Of a stretch of 64,000 nt of DNA, positions 42,059-50,628 are shown piece after piece. Position numbers and translations under genes: made by a program. The stretch comes from CAZGUX01 sp964529305 (lineage in GTDB: Bacteria; Acidobacteriota; Terriglobia; Bryobacterales; Bryobacteraceae). The notes under the pieces are model-generated. The model saw nothing but the letters and a program-made list of their open reading frames with translations. It made no database searches and had not been told where the DNA came from. The stretch's first letter is position 1. Each line of letters begins with the position of its first letter. The stretch covers positions 1-64,000 of the forward strand of contig CAZGUX010000288.1 of NCBI GenBank assembly GCA_964529305.1, read 5' to 3'.

Positions 42059-44059
42059 ATGCGGAAATCACCGCTATTGCGGCCCGCGGCCCTCCTCCTG
42101 GCCATGCTGTCGCTGTCGATCGGCTGGGGCATTCGCGGAAATTTCGGACACGAAGCCGGGGCCATGATGCCGGGCATGCTGTGCGCCGTCGCGGTGTGCC
42201 TGCTCTCGGGACGCCAGGACTGGCGTGAACGCGTGCTCTTCTTCGGCTTCTTCGGCGCCATCGGTTGGGCGTACGGCGGTTCCATGTCGTACATGCTCAC
42301 GATCTCCTACACCCACTCGGGACACCTTCCTACTCAGATCTACGGCTTCTTCACCGTTTTTGTGATCGGCTTCCTTTGGACCTCGCTCGGGGGCGCGGGG
42401 ACTGCCTTTCCGGCGGTCGCCGACCGTGAGCGGTTGACCTCGATCTTCAAGCCCATCGCCTGGATCCTGGCGGCTTTCGTCCTGCAATACTTCTTCTTCT
42501 CCGACCTGGTTCGCTGGTACGAAACCACCATGCGCGGCCTGGACGCCGCCGGCCGCGACTACCGCCAGCGCAATCCCTTGTATTGGCTCGATAGCGACTG
42601 GGTCGACATCTGGCTGGTCACCTTCACGCTTTGCCTCCATAATCTGTGGGAGCGGCGTTTTTCGGGATTCTCGAGACTTGCGCTGTTTGCCAGTGGAGGC
42701 GCTGCGGCCGGATTCGCCCTCCAGAAAGCTCTTGAAGCCGCCGGACTGGCCGCCGTGCTGGCGTCCGCTCTGGTGCACCCGCAGGGCGACCTGGCCGCTA
42801 TCAACCCCGCCACGGGGCAGCCCTTTGACCCAGCGTCGCTGGTAACGAACTGGCCGCAGATCTTTTTCGATCTGCAAGCTCATCTGGGTTGGATCTTCGG
42901 GTTGATTGCCGGCGCGGCGGTGTTCTTCTTTCGCTTCGGCCAGTGGAGCCCCGGCGCTTCTTTGATTCTCCACCTGTACATGACCGGCTTCCTGTTCTTT
43001 CTGGCCGGGCCGGTGTTGTTGTCGAACGTGTTCTCCGCGTTCGGCGGCTTTCGCATCACGCCCCCGCGAGGCGACAACTGGGCGGTCGTGCTGGGCTATC
43101 TGGCAGGTGTCCTGCGCTACATGCACGCAAACGGCATGCCGTGGGTCGCGCGCATCTCGTTGCTCTCGGGCGTGATGGGCGGACTCGGTTTCATGGCCGC
43201 CCAGTTCGTGAAGATTCTTTGCCTGATGCCCGGCAACCCTGTGCGCACCCAGGACCCGGCCGCGATCCAGGCTTGGGCCCACTGGAGAAGCGCGAACTGG
43301 CACAGCCTCCTCGCCGAACAAGGTGTGGGGTTGCTGTACGGGCTGGCCATCGTGGTTCCGATGGCGGTGTTGGCGGCTCGGACGCCCATCGTGTCGAACC
43401 CGCCGAGGCTGCGCAAGTGGACGGAGTCGCTCTGCGCCTTCCTGATCCTCAACGTCCTGCTGTATATCAACCTCGTCAAGAACGTCGCCGATTGGACCCG
43501 CGAGCACGGCGGCTTCCGCTCGGTCCCCCTCCGGATGAAAGCGCCGCTGTTCGCGAGCCTCGAGTTCTCGGCGCTCATGTGGTTCAATCTCCTGTTCCTC
43601 GCCTTTGCCGTAACCACCGTCGCCCTGCTCGTGGCCCACTCGAAGCGGCCGCTGGCGCTGGTGCCGCGAACGTGGGTGGGCAAGGGGCAGCTCTTCTATC
43701 TGCTGTTTCTGTGGGCCATTGTGATCGGCAACTACGAAAAGGCGCTCACGGCATTCCACGAACAAAGGCTCGGCACGGAAGCGATCATCCTGGTGAACGC
43801 ACTCCTTGCAACATGGCTCCTGCTTGTGTATGTCCGCGAGGAGGACGCAGCGCCCTTTCCGGTCGAGTCGGAGATTCCTCTCCAGCGCTGGGTGCTGGGC
43901 GGATTCGGCGCAATGGCGGTCGCGGCTTTCGTCTTCGCCGGCATTACCCACGGCGTCTACGGTGACCGGCACGACGGATGGGGTGGCCGCAACCTCCGGT
44001 GGGGACCCGAAGCCGATTGGCGCGTCAAGCCCATTCTGAAGAGTCGCGAGCACCGATAG
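42059..44059 (+). CDS. Large polytopic membrane protein of unknown function
   Basis: A 666-residue protein with many hydrophobic segments, about 12-14 predicted helices. They begin at LLLAMLSLSIGWGIRGNFGHEAG and include VLFFGFFGAIGWAYGGSMSYML, IAWILAAFVLQYFFFSDLV, LILHLYMTGFLFFLAGPVLL and ALMWFNLLFLAFAVTTVALL. The first helix pair carries charged or polar residues (R, H, E) that could form a site. I do not recognise the family; similar proteins are found in acidobacteria, planctomycetes and verrucomicrobia as uncharacterised. Its place beside secreted carbohydrate-type proteins suggests transport or a membrane-bound enzyme, but this is inference. The frame ends just before the YoeB pair's promoter. 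Confidence 0.8.
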   Translation: MRKSPLLRPAALLLAMLSLSIGWGIRGNFGHEAGAMMPGMLCAVAVCLLSGRQDWRERVLFFGFFGAIGWAYGGSMSYMLTISYTHSGHLPTQIYGFFTVFVIGFLWTSLGGAGTAFPAVADRERLTSIFKPIAWILAAFVLQYFFFSDLVRWYETTMRGLDAAGRDYRQRNPLYWLDSDWVDIWLVTFTLCLHNLWERRFSGFSRLALFASGGAAAGFALQKALEAAGLAAVLASALVHPQGDLAAINPATGQPFDPASLVTNWPQIFFDLQAHLGWIFGLIAGAAVFFFRFGQWSPGASLILHLYMTGFLFFLAGPVLLSNVFSAFGGFRITPPRGDNWAVVLGYLAGVLRYMHANGMPWVARISLLSGVMGGLGFMAAQFVKILCLMPGNPVRTQDPAAIQAWAHWRSANWHSLLAEQGVGLLYGLAIVVPMAVLAARTPIVSNPPRLRKWTESLCAFLILNVLLYINLVKNVADWTREHGGFRSVPLRMKAPLFASLEFSALMWFNLLFLAFAVTTVALLVAHSKRPLALVPRTWVGKGQLFYLLFLWAIVIGNYEKALTAFHEQRLGTEAIILVNALLATWLLLVYVREEDAAPFPVESEIPLQRWVLGGFGAMAVAAFVFAGITHGVYGDRHDGWGGRNLRWGPEADWRVKPILKSREHR

Positions 44060-44088
44060 ACAGTCCGCTGCCGGCTGGGCTGTGGAGC

Positions 44089-44094
44089 TAAACT
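44089..44094 (+). promoter_or_regulatory. -10-like element (TAAACT) of the YoeB-type TA pair
   Basis: TAAACT ends six bases before the GTG start of the antitoxin. The distance is the same as at vapB, tolC and the PSD1 gene. No ribosome site is present between them. Confidence 0.4.
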
Positions 44095-44100
44095 GTAGTT

Positions 44101-44310
44101 GTGCCAGACCAGGAGATCCAGATCGTCTCCAACGAAGCCGGGGAACCCACCGCCGTGATCGTGCCGATCCAACTCTGGCGGGAGATTGCGTCTGAGCGGG
44201 AAACCGCGCATCTGCTCAAATCGGAGGCAATGAGGCAGCGCCTGATCGCGGCCAAACAACGCCAGGAAGGGCTCTCCCTCGAGGCCGTCGTTGAGAAGCT
44301 TGGAGTTTGA
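44101..44310 (+). CDS. Antitoxin of a YoeB-type module
   Basis: A 69-residue acidic and basic mixed protein (EIQIVSNEAGEPTAVIVPIQLWREI). It has a helical C-terminus ending LSLEAVVEKLGV. It resembles the Phd/YefM or related antitoxin class by size, position and composition, but the Phd N-terminal motif is not clear. It uses a GTG start and overlaps the toxin gene by 20 bases, so the two are translated together. It should neutralise the toxin and repress the operon. Confidence 0.78.
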   Translation: MPDQEIQIVSNEAGEPTAVIVPIQLWREIASERETAHLLKSEAMRQRLIAAKQRQEGLSLEAVVEKLGV

Positions 44311-44548
44311 CCCGTCCGCCTTCGATGACCTCGCCTGGTGGGTTGAACAGGACCGCACTCAGGCACTTCGGATCATTCGTCTGGTTCGCGAGATTCAACG
44401 AGAACCGTTTTCTGGTGTGGGCAAACCGGAGCCCCTAAAGCACGAACTTGCCGGGTGCTGGTCGAGACGAATCAATCAGGAGCATCGACTGGTCTATCAA
44501 GTCCTGCCGGGGAAGATTCGAATTCTCGCCTGCCGGTTTCACTACTGA
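44291..44548 (+). CDS. YoeB/Txe family mRNA interferase toxin
   Basis: An 85-residue RelE-superfamily toxin. The C-terminal signature is nearly canonical: KPEPLKHELAGCWSRRINQEHRLVYQV and ILACRFHY (split here for length). The residues expected for ribosome-dependent mRNA cleavage are present: E47, R66, H84 and Y85. The start is TTG 44291, or TTG 44300 in the same frame. It overlaps the antitoxin frame, the usual arrangement. Nothing suggests inactivation. Confidence 0.9.
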   Translation: MRSLEFDPSAFDDLAWWVEQDRTQALRIIRLVREIQREPFSGVGKPEPLKHELAGCWSRRINQEHRLVYQVLPGKIRILACRFHY

Positions 44549-44693
44549 GCTAACAGCGAACAAAGAACCGGGGGGGCAACGCATCCAGATCACACGGGGA
44601 CTAGGTAGGTGTGCGTGGTGCCGATGGTATTCTGGAAAGGTTGGTCCAAGCACCTTGCCTGAGCAAGCTGCCCGTGCATAGGAAACATCCGTC

Positions 44694-46105
<1,412 letters not shown>

Positions 46106-46109
<4 letters not shown>

Positions 46110-46285
46110 CGTTTCGCTGCCCGATCTGCCGGAAACCGGTTGAGCAAGGAACGGCGGACTTTCCATTCTGTTCCGAGCGGTGCCGTTTGCTGGATCTGGG
46201 AAACTGGGCGGCGGAGAAGTACGTCATTCCCGGCGCTCCGGCCACTCTGGCGAAGCCGGACGGCGGCGATGACTTGGAAGACTAA
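46106..46285 (+). CDS. yacG: YacG-family zinc-binding protein (DNA gyrase inhibitor type)
   Basis: A 59-residue zinc ribbon: RCPICRKPV and FPFCSERCRLLDLGNWA give the four cysteines (C5, C8, C22, C26), followed by the typical DLGNW and an acidic end (GGDDLED). In E. coli YacG binds GyrB and inhibits supercoiling. It overlaps rimO by four bases and ends 11 bp before pgpA. Confidence 0.9.
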
Positions 46286-46296
46286 AGGGTCTTCCT

Positions 46297-46785
46297 GTGG
46301 AACCGATGATCAGCCCACGCGCCACCCGGATCGCTTCTGTCGTCGCCACCTGGTTCGGATGCGGGCTGGCGCCCGTCGGACCCGGCACGGCCGGAGCCGC
46401 CGGCGCGATCGCGGTTGCGTTTGTGCTGGTGCGATTCTGCGGGGTCGGCCGGCTCGGCCTGTTGCTGTTGACGGTGGCGCTCACGCCGGTGGGAATCTGG
46501 GCGGCGGACGTGGTGGCCCGGTCGAGCGGTCGCGAAGATCCGGGGCACGTGGTAATCGACGAGGTTCTGGGGCAGTGGATCGCGCTGCTTGGGGCCGCGG
46601 CGGCCAGCCCCTTGTCGTGGGGCGCCGCGTTTGTCCTGTTCCGGGTGTTCGATATTTTCAAGCCGCCCCCGGTGCGGCAGTTGGAGCGGTTGCCCGGCGG
46701 CCTCGGCATCGTCGCCGACGACTTGATGGCCGGAGCCTACTCCGCACTTGTCTTATTTGGGATGGGATGTTTCAATCTTTATTGA
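46297..46785 (+). CDS. pgpA: Phosphatidylglycerophosphatase A
   Basis: A 162-residue membrane phosphatase that converts phosphatidylglycerophosphate to phosphatidylglycerol. Family blocks are GLAPVGPGTAGAAGA, HVVIDEVLGQWIAL, FRVFDIFKPPPVRQLERLPGG and GIVADDLMAGAYS, with hydrophobic segments between them. The acidic metal-binding residues (DE in IDEVL, DD in VADDL) are retained. The start is GTG 46297; ATG 46306 is an alternative. Its last 19 bases overlap the next gene if that gene starts at 46767. Confidence 0.94.
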   Translation: MEPMISPRATRIASVVATWFGCGLAPVGPGTAGAAGAIAVAFVLVRFCGVGRLGLLLLTVALTPVGIWAADVVARSSGREDPGHVVIDEVLGQWIALLGAAAASPLSWGAAFVLFRVFDIFKPPPVRQLERLPGGLGIVADDLMAGAYSALVLFGMGCFNLY

Positions 46786-47813
46786 ATATGGCCTTGAAGA
46801 AGAACGCTGAGACGCGTCCGGAGATCGTTCAGGTGACGCCGAACGCAGCGATCGCAGGCGGTGACTTGCTGATCCGCGGCCGGCGCTTCACCTCCGCCGA
46901 GTGGCCGCGCGTCACCATCGGCGAGATCGCCGCGCCCCTGATGATCGGCTCCGACTCGATGTGCATCGTGCGCGTCCCTGACGGCGCCTCGGCCGGAGAA
47001 CTCGTCATTTCGAGCGGCTCCCTTCAGTCCACCACGTGGGACTGCAGCATCGGGATCATGATCGCCGACAGCCTCCATCCGGTGGCCAACCCGGCCGTTG
47101 ACGTCCACGGGAACGTCTTTGCCACCTTCAGCGGGTCGCGCGGGCAGAAGGTGCCTGTTGCCGTCTATAAGATCGATCTCAATTACGGGGTCAAGCCCTT
47201 TGTCAACGATCTGATGAATGCCACGGGCCTCGCCTTCGGTACCGACGGCTTGCTGTACGTCAGCAGCCGGTACGACGGCATTGTCTATCAGGTCACGCCG
47301 GGCGGTAACATGTCGATCTTTGTCGAAGGTATGGGGGTGGCGACCGGGTTGGCCTTCGATCACGAGCAGAATCTGTATGTCGGCGACCGGAGCGGGACCA
47401 TCTTCAAAATCAGCCCCGAGCGCCAGATCTTTGTCTTCACCACGCTCGAGCCCTCGATCGCCGCCTATCATCTTGCCTGGGGGCCAGACAACCACCTGTA
47501 TGTGACCGGTCCCACCACCTCCAGCTACGACGCCGTCCATCGCGTCTCTCCGGCGGGAGAAGTCACTGTGTTTTACCGCGGCCTCGGCCGGCCTCAAGGG
47601 ATGGCCTTCGATGCCGACGGCAACCTCTACGTCGCCGCCTCCCTCGGCGGCCGGAAGGGCGTCGTGCGGGTCAATCGCCGGCAGGAGGCCGAGTTGTTCC
47701 TCTCTGGCCCGGGAGTTGTGGGTGTCGCGTTCACCCCCTCCCGCTCCATAGTCGTGGCTACCGCCAACGCGATTCACCGGGTCGACGTCGGCATTCAGGG
47801 CATGGCCCTCTAG
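46767..47813 (+). CDS. IPT/TIG plus NHL-repeat beta-propeller protein
   Basis: A 348-residue protein. Residues 15-95 look like an IPT/TIG Ig-like domain (RPEIVQVTPNAAIAGGDLLIRG). The rest forms NHL or SMP-30-like propeller blades (MNATGLAFGTDGLLYVSS, GVATGLAFDHEQNLYVGD, RPQGMAFDADGNLYVA). There is no evident signal peptide, so cellular location is uncertain. The function is unknown, but it sits within the conserved-looking rimO-yacG-pgpA-cinA series. The frame is open upstream inside pgpA, so the start is uncertain: ATG 46767 (overlapping pgpA) or ATG 46788. Confidence 0.78.
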   Translation: MFQSLLNMALKKNAETRPEIVQVTPNAAIAGGDLLIRGRRFTSAEWPRVTIGEIAAPLMIGSDSMCIVRVPDGASAGELVISSGSLQSTTWDCSIGIMIADSLHPVANPAVDVHGNVFATFSGSRGQKVPVAVYKIDLNYGVKPFVNDLMNATGLAFGTDGLLYVSSRYDGIVYQVTPGGNMSIFVEGMGVATGLAFDHEQNLYVGDRSGTIFKISPERQIFVFTTLEPSIAAYHLAWGPDNHLYVTGPTTSSYDAVHRVSPAGEVTVFYRGLGRPQGMAFDADGNLYVAASLGGRKGVVRVNRRQEAELFLSGPGVVGVAFTPSRSIVVATANAIHRVDVGIQGMAL

Positions 47814-47836
47814 TGAAACGATTTACGCGCTGAGCC

Positions 47837-49075
47837 ATGAACGCCGAAATCATCGCCATCGGATCGGAGATGCTCACTCCGAGCCGCCTCGATACGAATT
47901 CGCTTTACCTGACCGCCCAGTTGAACAACCTGGGCGTCGAGGTAGTCCAGAAAATGGTGATCGGCGACGACCGCGACCGCCTCGCCGATGCCATCCGCCG
48001 CTCGCTCGACCGCACGAAAATCGTGATCCTCTCGGGCGGTCTCGGCCCCACCGAGGACGACGTCACGCGCGACGCCGTCGCCCTTGCGCTGGACCGCAAA
48101 CTCGAGTTCAGCAACGAGGTCTGTCAGGGCATCGAGGACCGGTTCCGCCGCATGGGCCGCAAGATGGCGGACATCAACCGGCGCCAGGCCTTTGTCGTCC
48201 AGGGTGCCGACGTCCTCACTAACGAACGGGGAACTGCGCCCGGTTTGTGGTTGGAAGATTCGGAGCGCTACCTTCTGCTGTTACCCGGGCCGCCTCACGA
48301 GCTGAAATGGGTCTTTGAGAGGCACTGCTTACGCCGCCTTTCTCGCTGCGTCCCCCGCCTCGTCATTCGCACCCTGCAACTCCGCGTTGCCGGCATGGGT
48401 GAGTCTGACCTCGACCAGTTGATCGCCCCGGTTTACAGGAATTTTTCGAATCCGGTCACGACCATCCTGGCCAAGGCTGGCGATGTCGAGATCCACTTCA
48501 GGGCCCAGTCATCCACCGACGAGGAAGCAGCCGCCCTCATCCAGGCCGTCGCCCCTCCCATTGAAGCCCTGCTGGGCGACCGTGTCTACTCTCGAAATGG
48601 CGATCCGCTGGAAGTAGTCGCCGGCCAACTACTGCTTAAATCGGGTTTGACCTTGGCAGTTGCCGAAAGTTGCACCGGCGGCATGCTGGCCGAACGGGTC
48701 ACCTCCGTGCCTGGAGCGTCAGATTACTTCGCTGGCGGTTTTGTCACCTACTCCGACCGCATGAAAACCGATTTGTTGGGGGTCTCCGAGGACCTCATTG
48801 CCCAGCACGGCGCGGTCAGTGAACCGGTTGCCGCCGCCATGGCCAAGGGCGCCCTCTGGCGGGCCGGCGCCACCGTCGCCTTGTCGACCACCGGCTTCGC
48901 GGGTCCTTCGGCGACGTCCGACGCTCTCCCGGTCGGAACCGTTTTCATCGGACTTGCCAATGCTTTGGGCTGCCAGGTGGTCCGTCGCCATTTTCCCGGA
49001 GATCGAACTCGCGTGCGCCAATTTGCTGCACAAATTGCGTTAGATTTACTGCGGCTTAAATTGCTTTCCAAGTAG
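47837..49075 (+). CDS. cinA: CinA family protein (competence/damage-inducible; NMN deamidase)
   Basis: A 412-residue two-domain protein. The N-terminal MoCF-like/COG1058 ADP-ribose pyrophosphatase domain has AEIIAIGSEMLTPSRLDTN and ILSGGLGPTEDDVTRDA. The C-terminal PncC/NMN amidohydrolase domain has LAVAESCTGGMLAERV and PGASDYFAGGFVTYSDRMK. Full-length CinA recycles nicotinamide mononucleotide in the NAD salvage pathway. Both domains look intact and length is typical. It is the last gene of the rimO series. Confidence 0.94.
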   Translation: MNAEIIAIGSEMLTPSRLDTNSLYLTAQLNNLGVEVVQKMVIGDDRDRLADAIRRSLDRTKIVILSGGLGPTEDDVTRDAVALALDRKLEFSNEVCQGIEDRFRRMGRKMADINRRQAFVVQGADVLTNERGTAPGLWLEDSERYLLLLPGPPHELKWVFERHCLRRLSRCVPRLVIRTLQLRVAGMGESDLDQLIAPVYRNFSNPVTTILAKAGDVEIHFRAQSSTDEEAAALIQAVAPPIEALLGDRVYSRNGDPLEVVAGQLLLKSGLTLAVAESCTGGMLAERVTSVPGASDYFAGGFVTYSDRMKTDLLGVSEDLIAQHGAVSEPVAAAMAKGALWRAGATVALSTTGFAGPSATSDALPVGTVFIGLANALGCQVVRRHFPGDRTRVRQFAAQIALDLLRLKLLSK

Positions 49076-49242
49076 GACTAAAGTCCCCCATTTGGCCTAA
49101 GTAGTTGTCCCTAGGCCCTTCGTCCTGTACCCTTATACCCCTAGAATTCCTTCATTATCTGTTGTTTTGCCCTCGACGGTGACTCTATACTGTCAAGGGA
49201 GTACAGAGTCTCCTGCTCTGCGATTTTGGGGGTAATTTTAGT
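49076..49242. promoter_or_regulatory. Intergenic region with three inverted repeats upstream of the PEP-CTERM-like gene
   Basis: Three self-complementary segments follow cinA: GGACTAAAGTCC (49075-49086), GGCCTA/TAGGCC with a 12-base loop (49094-49117), and GACTCTATACT/AGTACAGAGTC (49181-49191 and 49200-49210, one mismatch, 8-base loop). The last is about 30 bases before the TTG of the next gene and could be an operator or attenuator hairpin. The AT content is well above that of the surroundings. Confidence 0.5.
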
Positions 49243-50340
49243 TTGCGCCACTTCATTCTAACCGTTGGATTGCTGTTTGCGACCCTGGCATTGGAGCCCG
49301 CTTTTGCCGTGGGAATCGCTCCGTGCACAAGCGGTGCAAACAGTGCCGAAACAGTGCTCCCGGTCAAAAATTCACGTCATACGTACTGCGTCTCCGACTA
49401 CGGATGGAGTGACACCTGGTTCTTCGATCCAAATATTTCGACCTACAGCAACCAGTTGGACGTGATGTCCGGCGACGATGCTCCGAACCTACGATGGGAC
49501 CTATTCACCGGAGCGACCGGCTACGGCAATTGCAACGATCTCACCTCGCCGGGAACGGGCTGCGGTTGGCTGGGGCCCTCCTTGGACCAGGGCACCCTCA
49601 ACCCGACTAGCAAGAACACCAACTGGTCCGTGGTGTCGGGCCAGGGCGTGCACTACGTGGTGGCGAATTCGCAGGCTCAATCGCAGATCCAGCACGCGGA
49701 CGGCATGCGGATTACGATTACCACCACGGCAACCGATCTCCGGGCGGAATTGCGGTTTGACATTCTCAACACTTCGAGCACACGGACTCTGACGAATCTC
49801 CTGCTGGGCGACTACTTCAACTTCCACACCAATGGATCCTCTGGAAATGCGTCGGACTCGAACGCGTCGAGGAACCAGGGCATCGCGTACTACCTTCCGG
49901 GCACGGATCCGCGCTGTCCGGCCGGGTCGGCCTGTATCTACACGGAAGGAAACCGGGCGCGGTCGGATTACATCTCCGATGGACGGATGTGGGGATCGCT
50001 GATCACTGGCGGAGTGGCCACCCCTCTAAACCCGACGAGTTGGATGCTGGGTTCGGCGGGAAGCTTCAATCCGGCGGGAGGTGGAAGCATCCCCACCGCG
50101 AATCGTGTGTGGCGCCTGGTTGAGTTGAATAGCTACAACAACCCTGCCTACGGGAGTTCCTTCGGACGAGGCGACGCAGCCGGCGCTTTCCAATGGAACT
50201 TGGGCAGTCTTGCACCCGGGCAGACGATTTCTTTCCTCATTACCAAAGAACTCGTGGAGCTTCCCGAGGCGGCCACGTGGCAGTTCCTGCTCCTTGGTTT
50301 GTGCGGCTTACTGATCAGCCGCTTTCGACGCACGGCCTGA
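49243..50340 (+). CDS. Secreted protein with PEP-CTERM-like sorting signal
   Basis: A 365-residue protein. It has a signal peptide (ILTVGLLFATLALEPAFAVG) and an all-beta body rich in S, T, N and G with two likely disulfide-forming cysteine pairs. The C-terminal tail LPEAATWQFLLLGLCGLLISRFRRTA has the PEP-CTERM layout: short motif, one hydrophobic helix and an Arg-rich end. The motif is PEA rather than PEP. Such proteins are sorted by exosortase, usually with exopolysaccharide production; no exosortase gene is in this window. The start is TTG 49243, with GGGGGT about nine bases upstream. Confidence 0.8.
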   Translation: MRHFILTVGLLFATLALEPAFAVGIAPCTSGANSAETVLPVKNSRHTYCVSDYGWSDTWFFDPNISTYSNQLDVMSGDDAPNLRWDLFTGATGYGNCNDLTSPGTGCGWLGPSLDQGTLNPTSKNTNWSVVSGQGVHYVVANSQAQSQIQHADGMRITITTTATDLRAELRFDILNTSSTRTLTNLLLGDYFNFHTNGSSGNASDSNASRNQGIAYYLPGTDPRCPAGSACIYTEGNRARSDYISDGRMWGSLITGGVATPLNPTSWMLGSAGSFNPAGGGSIPTANRVWRLVELNSYNNPAYGSSFGRGDAAGAFQWNLGSLAPGQTISFLITKELVELPEAATWQFLLLGLCGLLISRFRRTA

Positions 50341-50628
50341 GTTTTCACCGCGGTCCCCGGTCCCTGTCCTTGTTTCTTCGTTGCCTGAACGCGACGGCCC
50401 TGTTATTTTTGGGTGTAGTCTCCGGCGAACGGGACGAACGCCAGGGAATGATTCTCGTAGTCGCGAAGGGACCGGCCCATCTTCTTAAAACACCCCAAAC
50501 CTGAGTCCAGCGCTGCGGGTACGCCGCAGGGCCCGGTTCCGACGCGTCAGATCTTTCCGGCCTGGGAACGATTCGTTCGCATCGCCTGGGTCGTTGCCGT
50601 CGCCGTTGCCGCGGGACTCGGCGGCTCG
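50341..50628. other. Intergenic region and unresolved 5' part of the following gene
   Basis: From 50461 the frame of the next gene is open but has no ATG, GTG or TTG until 50629. That stretch encodes a proline-rich segment and a clear hydrophobic helix (RIAWVVAVAVAAGLGGSVWW), so it is probably coding. A frameshift near the AAAACACCCCAAA run (about 50487-50499) or an unusual start would explain it. Confidence 0.5.

Noticed and set aside
42074..44053. Long minus-strand frame opposite the membrane protein
   Set aside because: Rich in R, H, D, E and Q with no motif; an antisense reading of hydrophobic codons.
46140..46766. N-terminal 200 codons of a long frame ending at 47813
   Set aside because: They are read out of frame through yacG and pgpA and show no family features; the NHL protein starts at 46767 or 46788.
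49092..49110. Possible sigma-54 promoter (TTGGCC...TTGTC) before the PEP-CTERM-like gene
   Set aside because: The GG and GC/GT elements are one base off the required spacing.
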